The position numbers and the translations under genes are program-made. Below the pieces are notes generated by a model. It saw only the letters and a list, made by a program, of their open reading frames with translations, was not told where the DNA came from and did not search any database. A stretch of 64,000 nucleotides of DNA from Rudanella paleaurantiibacter (GTDB taxonomy: Bacteria > Bacteroidota > Bacteroidia > Cytophagales > Spirosomataceae), in contig NZ_WELI01000013.1 of NCBI RefSeq assembly GCF_009184635.1, positions 62,001 through 126,000 of the forward strand, in the 5' to 3' direction. This document shows, piece by piece, positions 28,401-35,594 of this stretch (positions within the stretch are counted from its first letter, which is position 1; the number at the start of each line of letters is the position of its first letter).

Positions 28401-28952
28401 ACTGACGCCCGGCAAACCCTCTCCCCGTTCGCCATCCGTTACCCGGCCTCTCACCGTAACATCCTGGGGTTGGGCGGTTTCTTCGGCGGGGGCCCCGGTC
28501 GAGAGCTGCGCCATAACGGGCGTAATCTGGGGCAGGGTGCCGGGTGTAGTAAATTGGGGGGTCAACGAAGCCTGTGCCGTTTTCTTCAGTGGCTTAGGGG
28601 CCAGAATCAAGTAAGCCCCGTCTTTAGTCCGCTTATAACGAAGCGAAAACGGCTCCAGCACGCGCGACAGTACGGTTTCGAAGGAGCCCCGCTCGCTCAG
28701 CACACTCACCGGAAGGGTGTAGCCAGCAATGGTTCGATCTTCAAACAGAATATCTACTTTGTGCCGAACCTTCAGTTCGTTCAGCACGTCTTTAAGGCTT
28801 CGCAGGGTTATTGAGGCCTGAACCACAGCGGTTCTCTGAGCCACGACGGGGCGAGTCATGGCCAGCGTCTGACTCAGCACAGGGTACGGGCCAGCCAGCA
28901 GTACCCCAACAACCAGGGCGCAGGAGCCCATTTTTGGTACTATATGTTTCAT
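25401..28952 (-). CDS. SusC/RagA-family TonB-dependent receptor with STN signalling domain, 1183 aa
   Basis: An outer-membrane importer that is also a signal transducer. After the signal peptide (1-28), a secretin/TonB short N-terminal (STN) domain lies at about 45-120 (LRSLKDVLNELKVRHKVDIL). A CarboxypepD_reg-like Ig domain follows (about 165-245; GVSITVKGTSRGTTTDANGN), then the TonB plug with VVVGYGTQNKRDITGAVASV and the SusC motif ATAIYGSRAANGVVLITTK. The rest is a barrel ending in SFTVGLSLGF, with a terminal Phe. An STN domain implies that substrate binding is relayed to the FecR anti-sigma factor encoded 20 bases upstream. Confidence 0.95.
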   Translation of the reverse strand: MKHIVPKMGSCALVVGVLLAGPYPVLSQTLAMTRPVVAQRTAVVQASITLRSLKDVLNELKVRHKVDILFEDRTIAGYTLPVSVLSERGSFETVLSRVLEPFSLRYKRTKDGAYLILAPKPLKKTAQASLTPQFTTPGTLPQITPVMAQLSTGAPAEETAQPQDVTVRGRVTDGERGEGLPGVSITVKGTSRGTTTDANGNYQLAVPTENSTLVFSYIGYEPQEIVVGKQTNLSVVLKSSNATLNEVVVVGYGTQNKRDITGAVASVSAQQIKAVPVIGADQALQGRVSGVQVVQTSGAPGGAVQVRVRGVNSTAGGGANQPLYVVDGIPLAWNEGANTLSVGNEGSTGGSGSNGASPLASINPNDIESIEVLKDASATAIYGSRAANGVVLITTKSGKAGKTQISVDAYYGVQSLRRKIPMTNARERLSYVFEHRRNAATRGNEVFDIWAVNPYLYDYEGTDWQSEMFRQAAMQNYSISATGGTEKLQFAVSGDYFNQQGILLNTYAKRYSTRINLDVKATDKLKFGTRTALSLQQGNGQDTDEFFQSQLAYPQSPLSPVYDSNGNFAGRPNNIINSNLFSDGGSNQVANLMQRKRLYERYRIISNLYGEYELTKGLTFRSSFGIDYLFNELNSTNPVWQRGIDVNNVQSVFISQPKTFNWLADQILTFNRSFGEHTLNAVAGFSAQQFTQRTMGASAQGAPSNVLDQLGNQPTPTLAFGGETPSALVSQFVRANYSFRDKYLFTGTVRRDGSSRFGSNYKYGIFPSFSLGWRLSEEPFLKKVAAIQELKLRASYGSTGNQNIGDFLYAALMGGANTVWGNSVATGLAPGRFENQDIQWERNNQLDVGLDLSLWSGRLNLTVDYYDKLTTGLLGSAPLSVISGVGNAYTTNIGKIRNRGVEFGLNATVFDKNGFRWTLDGNIATNQNRVESLGNLPFINGAVVWRTNSYINRTQVGQPIGGFYVPVESGQYQTWAEAADAPTIRIGAQPYFTPGDFKPVDQNGDKIINDDDRVWYGSPFPDFFGGFGSTWSYKGLSLNVVANFQHGNLLWNQPRLQSEVFEQNAWRVSYENRWKPWDPQATTVPVPRANNPLLPSSRFLEDASFLRIRTITLGYDLPRVLTDRAKLNRARVYVQANNFFTFTRYTGWDPEVNSFGSSVTTNGIDIGAYPIAKSFTVGLSLGF

Positions 28953-28972
28953 AGAAGCTACCAGGGTTAAAC

Positions 28973-29983
28973 TTATTCGAAAAGGAGAACGGTGTCGTTT
29001 TGGCGGTTGTAATTGATTTCCAGAAGCTGGGTTACGGTTTCGAGGAGCTGATCGGCGTTGGTGGCCTGATAGGTACCGGAAATGGTTCGGTTGGCCAGAG
29101 CCTCGTCGCGGATGGTGACGTTTAGGCCGTAATTTTCTTCCAATAAAGTGGCTATTTCGAGGAGCGATGTCTCTTCAAACACATAGCGGTGCTGTTGCCA
29201 GGCAGCCTGCAACTCAGGCCGTTTGGTGTATGTTTTCTGGATGCTCCCCTGCTTATCCAGCGCCACTACATCGCCGGGTTGCATGGTTAACTGCTGCGAT
29301 TTGCCGGAGCGGTGATAATCGATCTCTACCTTACCCCGGTTGAGCACAACTTTAGCCCCCCGTTGGCGGGCAAACACCGTGAACTCCGTACCGAGCACAA
29401 TCACATCAAACCCTTTTCCGGTTTTGACCACAAAGCGCTGGTTTGATTGAGTATGTTGCACCGAAAAGGCGCCTTCACCCGTCAGAAATACTTCACGGGT
29501 CCGATTCCCAAACCCAAATCGGGGATAGCGCAACGAGGAGTTAGCGTTGAGCGTGACCACCGATCCGTCGGGCAGGGTATCTGTTCGGACCTCACCGAAT
29601 TGAGTCGCGATGGTTCGGTAAAGAATAAACGACCGGTTGAGGTAGGCAGTCAGACCAATGAGGGCCAAGGCTACCGAAGCCGCCACAAGCCACGTCCACC
29701 GAACGGAGCGAACCGGGGAGCTAAGCGGTATAACCGGCGGGTCAACTACCTGCGTGGTTTGCTGCTCTTCAAACGCCTGAACCTGTTGCCAAAGCTGGGC
29801 AAAGGCCTCCCGTTCATCGGCCTGAAACTGAGGGTTGAGTCGCTCCCATTCTTCCAGCCAAAGGAAATAAAGTTCGAGACTTTCGGGGTGCTCGAGCCAA
29901 TCCGAAATGGCTTTCTGCTGAATCGGTGTGGACTGCCCGGAAAAATGCCCGAACAGGGTCTGTTTGGAAATGATTGTATCCAT
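28973..29983 (-). CDS. FecR-family anti-sigma factor, 336 aa
   Basis: A membrane-bound anti-sigma factor for the upstream ECF sigma. The ATG at 29983 is chosen over an in-frame TTG 18 bases earlier. A short cytoplasmic N-terminal region (about 1-85, with WLEHPESLELYFLWLEEWER) is followed by one membrane segment (WTWLVAASVALALIGLTAYL), the FecR domain (TQFGEVRTDTLPDGSVVTLN, FVVKTGKGFDVIVLGTEF) and a DUF4974-like end (LEENYGLNVTIRDEALANR). Its periplasmic part is expected to contact the STN domain of the adjacent SusC. It lies between the sigma gene (48 bases) and susC (20 bases). Confidence 0.92.
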   Translation of the reverse strand: MDTIISKQTLFGHFSGQSTPIQQKAISDWLEHPESLELYFLWLEEWERLNPQFQADEREAFAQLWQQVQAFEEQQTTQVVDPPVIPLSSPVRSVRWTWLVAASVALALIGLTAYLNRSFILYRTIATQFGEVRTDTLPDGSVVTLNANSSLRYPRFGFGNRTREVFLTGEGAFSVQHTQSNQRFVVKTGKGFDVIVLGTEFTVFARQRGAKVVLNRGKVEIDYHRSGKSQQLTMQPGDVVALDKQGSIQKTYTKRPELQAAWQQHRYVFEETSLLEIATLLEENYGLNVTIRDEALANRTISGTYQATNADQLLETVTQLLEINYNRQNDTVLLFE

Positions 29984-30031
29984 ACGGCTAATGCGTGTCA
30001 ATCGTAGAGACAGAAAAACGGAACGGAACCC

Positions 30032-30706
30032 TTAGTGCTCCCCTAACCACAGAAGAAGTAAGCCAACGCCCGTGGGGAGAACTTTGCGCAGATGCGTGAG
30101 CGCCCGGTTGATGTGCGACTCGACCGTCTTGTTGGAGATTTTAAGCTCTTCGGCGATTTCCGTTTGCCGGCGGCCTTCGAACCGGCTGAGTAGAAACACG
30201 CGCTGGCACTGGGGCGGCAACGACTTTATCTCGGTTTCGATGCGTTGGTACAGTTCCGTAAGCAGCAGCTGCCGTTGCGGATCATCCTGTGGGTCGGTCA
30301 AATCGTCGGCCAACGGCTCCACAGCCCTGCCCAACAGCGACTCCCGCCTGAATTCCTCCTGCAAATGGTTGTAAGCCCGGTTTCGGACCGCGGTGAAGAG
30401 ATACGCCCGGTACGACGTCGTAATATGTAAGTGGGCTTGTGATTTCCAGAAGCTCAAAAACACTTCAGAAACCACGTCCTGAGCTATATCAGCAGAATAG
30501 ACCAGGCGCACCGCCTGACTACAAAGAACATTGTAATACCGGCGGAACAACAGCTCGTAACCGCGCCGAACATTCTGGGCAAACGCGTTCCGAATGATCA
30601 GTTCCGAGTCCGTAATCTTAAGATCTGAGCCAGGTTGGAATGGGTCCGGCTGGTCAGCAGGGTTCGATGAGTACAAAAGCATAGATGCTTTGGTTAATGC
30701 CTTCAC
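30032..30706 (-). CDS. ECF RNA polymerase sigma factor, 224 aa
   Basis: A sigma-70 ECF factor. Region 2 is visible as FRRYYNVLCSQAVRLVYSAD with EVFLSFWKSQAHLHITTS (about 55-105), and region 4 as LPPQCQRVFLLSRFEGRRQT and ISNKTVESHINRALTHLRK (about 155-205). The first in-frame start is GTG at 30706; an ATG at 30682 would give 216 residues and is equally possible. It heads the minus-strand operon sigma-fecR-susC-susD-DUF4397-GHL6 and should be held inactive by FecR until SusC is loaded with substrate. It is divergent from the FAD oxidoreductase gene at 30938. Confidence 0.92.
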   Translation of the reverse strand: MKALTKASMLLYSSNPADQPDPFQPGSDLKITDSELIIRNAFAQNVRRGYELLFRRYYNVLCSQAVRLVYSADIAQDVVSEVFLSFWKSQAHLHITTSYRAYLFTAVRNRAYNHLQEEFRRESLLGRAVEPLADDLTDPQDDPQRQLLLTELYQRIETEIKSLPPQCQRVFLLSRFEGRRQTEIAEELKISNKTVESHINRALTHLRKVLPTGVGLLLLWLGEH

Positions 30707-30844
30707 TCACTAAGACAGCGTTTTACCGGCTAACCCTGAGTTAACTCCAATTTTTTTCTTATTAATTACAAAATATACCTCTTTTTAAATGGGATTCACT
30801 CCGTACGGTTCATGTACCCTTCATTTTATAACAAAGCCTGTTAA

Positions 30845-30921
30845 ATAATCTGCCCACAGCATAATCTGAATCCGTCTGCATAATCTTTACAGATGTCTTA
30901 TGGGGTAAAGCGCGATAATCT
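30845..30921. promoter_or_regulatory. Four direct copies of ATAATCT upstream of FAD oxidoreductase
   Basis: ATAATCT occurs at 30845-30851, 30861-30867, 30880-30886 and 30915-30921. Two of the copies sit in longer identical words (GCATAATCT at 30859 and 30878, 19 bp apart). They lie in the divergent region between the sigma gene and the oxidoreductase, and the last is 16 bases before the ATG. A binding-site array is possible; the region is AT-rich, so chance is not excluded. Confidence 0.3.
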
Positions 30922-30937
30922 TGTCTGATAGAGTATT

Positions 30938-32836
30938 ATGAAATACTCGCTCACCCTCTGCTTCTTCCTGCTCATAACCTGGGCCCAGGCATCGACACAG
31001 GCCCCCAAACAATTCGATGTGGTTATCTACGGTGCAACACCGGGCGGTATTTCCTCGGCAATTAGTGCCGCCCGCGAAGGAGCCTCGGTAGCCCTGTTTG
31101 AAGAGCTGTATCAGGTTGGTGGCTTAACTACGGGCGGTCTGTCGCATCCCGATTTCCGAACCCTCGAATCACTTCAGGGCATATACCGAGAGTTTATGAA
31201 CCGGGTGCTGAAACACTATACCGAAACCTACGGCCCTAATTCCAGGCAGGTAAAGGATAGTTTCTACGGCACGCACGCCGAACCCAGGGTTGCCAAACTC
31301 ATTTTTGAGGCCTGGTTGGCCGAGTACCCCAATATCCGGGTTTTTACCCAGCACCGGTTACAGTCAGTAACGCTGACCAAATTAAAAAGCGGCCGCTCAG
31401 CACTGACAGGTGCCGTATTCGCCAACCTACTTGATAATCAACCGGTAGAAGTCAAAGGTGCCGTATTCATCGACGGCACTTACGAAGGCGACCTGATGGC
31501 CAAAGCCGGTTGTGAATACCGCGTGGGCCGCGAAAGCCGGCAGGAGTACGGCGAAATTTTTGCCGGGAAGGTGTATTACCACGACCAAAAATTCTGGCTG
31601 GGTAGCACCGGCGACGCCGACAACGCCATTCAGGGCTATAACTTCCGGGTGTGCATGACCGATAGTGCCCAGAATCGCCTGCCTATACCCAAGCCCGAGG
31701 CATACGACCGCGCAACCTTCCTTCCTCTCCTAACCGACATTAAACAGGGGAAGATTACCCGGTTCGCCGACCAGATTGTTAAAATACAGCCGATTCCGAA
31801 CCGCAAAGCAGATGTCAACGACCGTCATTTTGCCGGTAGCATGAGCCTTTCCCGGCCTGGCTGGAGCTATGAATGGCCCGACGGTAGCCCCCAGAAACGC
31901 CAACAGATTTTTCAACGCCATCTGAACTACACGCTGGGGCTATTTTATTTGCTTCAAAACGACCCGGAGGTGCCAACCGCCATTCAGCAGGAGGCCCGGC
32001 AATGGGGGCTACCTAAAGACGAATATCCCGAAAATGGGCATTTCACCCCCTCGCTGTACGTGCGTGAGGGCCGACGGTTAGTTGGTGAGTTTATTTTTCA
32101 AGAGAAACACTGTCAGCAGGCACCCGACGGTATTCGGGGGTATTGGCAAGCCGATGCCGTTGCCGTTGGGGACTACGGCCTCAACTCCCACGGCTGCAAC
32201 GCCCCCAACCGGTATCACCCCACCATCCGCGACGGGGCGTTCAGTCTGTACTACAGCAATCTGCCCTACCAAATCCCGTACGGTGTCATGGTACCCAAAA
32301 CGGTAGACGGCTTACTGGTGCCCGTAGCGGTGTCGTCGTCTCATGTTGGGTACTCGGCTTTGCGCTACGAGCCTATCTGGATGGCTTTGGGACAGGCAGC
32401 CGGGCTGGCCGCGGCTCAGACCCTGAAACGAAATGTACCCGTTCGGAACATCGACGTGACCGTTCTCCAAAAGAAATTGCACCAGGCAGGTGCGATAACC
32501 GCGTATTTCTCGGACGTATTTCCCGATTCGCCCTATTTTCAGGCCTGTCAGTACTTCGCCAGCCAGGGGTACTTTCACAATGTTCCCGATCGGAATAGTG
32601 TCCCGTTTGTTGATCATTTCGTGTCGATTAATGGGCAATACTCCAAAGCATTTCCGTACCACGCAGCTGAATTGGACAAGCTCATGGATAAAGAGCTGGC
32701 CGAACAGTGGCTGAGTAAGGCTAATCAACTCAGTAGCCCACTCCGAACCACATTCAACGGTCTGACACGAGGTCAATTTCTACATCAACTGTTCAAACAG
32801 GTAAAACCTGGCCAATTGCATCTGCCCGAAGAGTAA
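30938..32836 (+). CDS. Secreted FAD-dependent oxidoreductase, 632 aa
   Basis: A paralogue of the 18412 protein. A signal peptide (1-18) is followed by the FAD-binding motif VVIYGATPGGISSAISAARE (about 28-47) and the partner motif LFEELYQVGGLTTGGLSHP. Shared family blocks are IDGTYEGDLMAKAGCEYRVG, GYNFRVCMTD, WGLPKDEYPENGHFTPSLYV and YEPIWMALGQAAGLAAAQ. The C-terminus differs from the paralogue: instead of a golvesin-like sandwich it has about 110 residues starting YFSDVFPDSPYFQACQYFA, which resembles an SLH-type helical repeat. It is 42 bases upstream of the PQQ dehydrogenase gene on the same strand, so the two oxidoreductases are probably co-expressed. Substrate unknown. Confidence 0.85.
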   Translation: MKYSLTLCFFLLITWAQASTQAPKQFDVVIYGATPGGISSAISAAREGASVALFEELYQVGGLTTGGLSHPDFRTLESLQGIYREFMNRVLKHYTETYGPNSRQVKDSFYGTHAEPRVAKLIFEAWLAEYPNIRVFTQHRLQSVTLTKLKSGRSALTGAVFANLLDNQPVEVKGAVFIDGTYEGDLMAKAGCEYRVGRESRQEYGEIFAGKVYYHDQKFWLGSTGDADNAIQGYNFRVCMTDSAQNRLPIPKPEAYDRATFLPLLTDIKQGKITRFADQIVKIQPIPNRKADVNDRHFAGSMSLSRPGWSYEWPDGSPQKRQQIFQRHLNYTLGLFYLLQNDPEVPTAIQQEARQWGLPKDEYPENGHFTPSLYVREGRRLVGEFIFQEKHCQQAPDGIRGYWQADAVAVGDYGLNSHGCNAPNRYHPTIRDGAFSLYYSNLPYQIPYGVMVPKTVDGLLVPVAVSSSHVGYSALRYEPIWMALGQAAGLAAAQTLKRNVPVRNIDVTVLQKKLHQAGAITAYFSDVFPDSPYFQACQYFASQGYFHNVPDRNSVPFVDHFVSINGQYSKAFPYHAAELDKLMDKELAEQWLSKANQLSSPLRTTFNGLTRGQFLHQLFKQVKPGQLHLPEE

Positions 32837-32878
32837 AAACAGGCACCGTACCTACCTTATGAGTCGGAATCCATTCCT

Positions 32879-35485
32879 ATGAAAAAGCTTCTTCTGCTCC
32901 TGAGTCTTGTGGCTGGTCTGGCCTTCATCCGGCCAATAGATACGCCCCGGCCCGACGACTCCCGCTTTACCAAGGTTGTTCTGGACAACGACCTCAACGA
33001 GCCCATGGAACTCGCCATCGACAACCAGGGCATCCTGTATTACATTGAGCGGGTTGGTACTCTTAACCGACTCGATCCGCGCACCGGCCAGAAAAAACAG
33101 ATCGCCAAACTGGCCGTTCGGGCTACTGGGGAGGACGGCCTGCTGGGGCTTGCTCTTGATCCCAACTTTGCCACCAACCGCTGGCTCTACCTCTACTACG
33201 GCGATCCGACGCCCCGAAACGGCGAGTACGCCAATGTGCTCGCCCGCTTCGAGCTGACTCCTACCGGACTGACCAACCGCATCGAGATGCTCCGCGTGCC
33301 CCTGCTGCACGAGGGCGTTAGCCACTCGGCCGGGTCGCTCGCTTTCGATAAAGACGGCAATCTGTTTCTGTCCACCGGCGACAACACCAACCCCTTTGAG
33401 TCTGATGGTTTTGGCCCCTTCGACGACCGACCGGGTCGGCTCCGCTTTGATGCCCTCAAGTCGTCGGGCAACACCAATGATTTGCGCGGCAAGATTCTCC
33501 GTATCCGGCCTCAGCCCGATGGTTCGTACACCATCCCGACTGGCAACCTGTTTCCGCCCGGCACCCCGCAAACCCGCCCCGAAATCTACGTTATGGGCTG
33601 CCGGAACCCGTTCCGCATCGCCATCGACAGTCATACGGGTTTCCTGTACTGGGGTGAGGTCGGGCCCGACGCGGGTAACGACAGCCTCCGGCGCGGCCCA
33701 CGAGGGCACGACGAGGTGAACCAGGCCCGTAAGCCCGGCAATTTTGGCTGGCCCCTGTTTGTGGGGAATAACAAGCCCTACCACCAGTTCGACTTTGAGA
33801 CCAAACAAGCCGGTGCGCCCTTCGACCCGGCCCGGCCCGTAAACCGTTCCCGCAACAATACCGGCCTCACCGAGCTACCCCCCGCCCAATCGGCCTTTAT
33901 CTGGTACCCCTATGCTGAGTCACCCGAGTTTCCGGCTCTGGGCACGGGTGGGCGTAACGCTATGGCCGGGCCTGTCTACTACGCGCAGGATTACCCGGCT
34001 TCGCCCCGGCGCTATCCGGCTTACTTCGACGGGAAGCTATTTTTTTACGACTGGATGCGCGGCTGGATTTTTACGGCCGCCCTCCACCCCAACGGCGACC
34101 TGAACCGCATTGAGCGTTTCCTGCCCCAGATGTCGTTCAATCACCCGGTTGATATGGCCTTTAGCCCACAGGGTGAGCTCTACGTGCTTGAATACGGCAG
34201 CTACTGGCGGGCTAAAAACACCGACGCAGCTCTGGTCCGCATCGAGTTCAATGAGGGGAACCGGACGCCCATTGCCCGGATTGGGGCCGACAAAACCGTG
34301 GGAGCAGCCCCGCTGCGTGTCCAATTCTCAGCCCGCGAATCGTTCGATCATGACGCTGGCGACTCCCTGCGTTACGAGTGGTTTTTTGGGGGGAAAACGG
34401 TGCAAAGTCGGCAGCCCAACCCGACGTTTACGTTCACCAAACCCGGCACCTACCTCTGTCGGGTGCGCATCACCGACCGGCAGGGTTTACAGGCTGAGGC
34501 CCAACTGCCCGTACGGGTGGGCAACGAGCCGCCTATGGTACAGGTGCTGTGGAAAGGCAACCGGTCATTTTTCGCCCCAAACTCTCAGGTCGATTACACC
34601 GTCAATATTGCGGATCGGGAAGACCGCCCCGCCGACCCCAAACGGGTAGCGGTGGCTCTCTACCACCTGCCCGAAGGCGAAGATGTAGCCGGCCTAATGG
34701 CCACCGGACAGCGCACGCCCAAAGGCAAAACCTTGATCGAGCAGAGCGACTGCCGGGCCTGTCACGCGCTCAATCAGCAATCGGTAGGGCCAAGCTGGCA
34801 AGCCATTGCCCGGCGCTACGAGCCCCAACGGACCGACACGAAGCTGGTGGCGTCGCTTTCGAACAAAATTATTCAAGGGGGCGGGGGTATCTGGACCAAA
34901 GACCACATGATGTCGGCTCACCCCCAGTTACTGGGCGAGGATGCCGCCGAGATGGTACGCTACATTTTGTCGTTGACCGAGCCCAGCCCCAATTTGCCGG
35001 CCAAAGGGCGGGTGAGCCTGACGCAGCCCGGCGGCAACTACGTGGTGCTGGCCCGGTATGTAGACCGGGGTGGCCTCACCGGGCAGGATCTTCTGAGGCT
35101 CTACCCTACCCGTTTCAACGCGGCCGATGCCCAGCGGCTCGACCGGGTAGCCCGGCGCAACGGCAACGGAGCGCCCTCGTCGATGAATTACAACGAGAAA
35201 GGTTCATGGATCGCTTTCGACAAGGTTGACCTGACGGGGCTCAAGTCGCTGAAAGCGGGGCTGAGTTCACCGGGCTTGACGGGGGCTCTGGAAATCCGCG
35301 CCGACCGGCCCGATGGCCCCTTGCTGGGGCAGCTGGCGGTGGTGCCGGGCAGTAATCAGCAGGTAAGCACTGCGCTGACGCCAATGTCGGGGCCGCATGA
35401 TCTGTATGTGGTGTACCGCGAGGAATCGGGTGGCATCAACATCTGGAAACGGCTGGAGCTACGCTGGCTGGAGGTGGGACTTTAA
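32879..35485 (+). CDS. PQQ-dependent sugar dehydrogenase fused to PKD, cytochrome c and CBM6-like domains, 868 aa
   Basis: An exported dehydrogenase with its own electron carrier. A short signal peptide is followed by a soluble-glucose-dehydrogenase beta-propeller (about 25-455): GEDGLLGLALDPNFATN, VSHSAGSLAFDKDGNLFLST, LRGKILRI, YVMGCRNPFRIAID. A PKD domain comes next (about 460-545; APLRVQFSARESFDHDAGD), then a cytochrome c domain with CRACH (Cys 625 and 628, His 629) and a possible Met ligand in HMMSAHP. The last about 130 residues fit a CBM6-like sandwich (SWIAFDKVDLTGL). Similar GSDH-PKD-cytochrome proteins occur in Bacteroidota and Planctomycetota. Sugar oxidation coupled to a heme is inferred; the specific sugar is unknown. 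Confidence 0.88.
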   Translation: MKKLLLLLSLVAGLAFIRPIDTPRPDDSRFTKVVLDNDLNEPMELAIDNQGILYYIERVGTLNRLDPRTGQKKQIAKLAVRATGEDGLLGLALDPNFATNRWLYLYYGDPTPRNGEYANVLARFELTPTGLTNRIEMLRVPLLHEGVSHSAGSLAFDKDGNLFLSTGDNTNPFESDGFGPFDDRPGRLRFDALKSSGNTNDLRGKILRIRPQPDGSYTIPTGNLFPPGTPQTRPEIYVMGCRNPFRIAIDSHTGFLYWGEVGPDAGNDSLRRGPRGHDEVNQARKPGNFGWPLFVGNNKPYHQFDFETKQAGAPFDPARPVNRSRNNTGLTELPPAQSAFIWYPYAESPEFPALGTGGRNAMAGPVYYAQDYPASPRRYPAYFDGKLFFYDWMRGWIFTAALHPNGDLNRIERFLPQMSFNHPVDMAFSPQGELYVLEYGSYWRAKNTDAALVRIEFNEGNRTPIARIGADKTVGAAPLRVQFSARESFDHDAGDSLRYEWFFGGKTVQSRQPNPTFTFTKPGTYLCRVRITDRQGLQAEAQLPVRVGNEPPMVQVLWKGNRSFFAPNSQVDYTVNIADREDRPADPKRVAVALYHLPEGEDVAGLMATGQRTPKGKTLIEQSDCRACHALNQQSVGPSWQAIARRYEPQRTDTKLVASLSNKIIQGGGGIWTKDHMMSAHPQLLGEDAAEMVRYILSLTEPSPNLPAKGRVSLTQPGGNYVVLARYVDRGGLTGQDLLRLYPTRFNAADAQRLDRVARRNGNGAPSSMNYNEKGSWIAFDKVDLTGLKSLKAGLSSPGLTGALEIRADRPDGPLLGQLAVVPGSNQQVSTALTPMSGPHDLYVVYREESGGINIWKRLELRWLEVGL

Positions 35486-35594
35486 GGATGGACATCTCCA
35501 AACACCACGCTGCGCAAACTAACTGAGTGTGTTTTTATTAACCTTTTTGTTTGAGTAGTTTTATGCCTGACCATTCGTCATACCAGGCATAATT

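Noticed and set aside
32852-33808. Minus-strand open frame of 318 codons opposite the PQQ dehydrogenase
   Set aside because: It lies entirely over the conserved propeller-coding sequence and has no recognisable motif.
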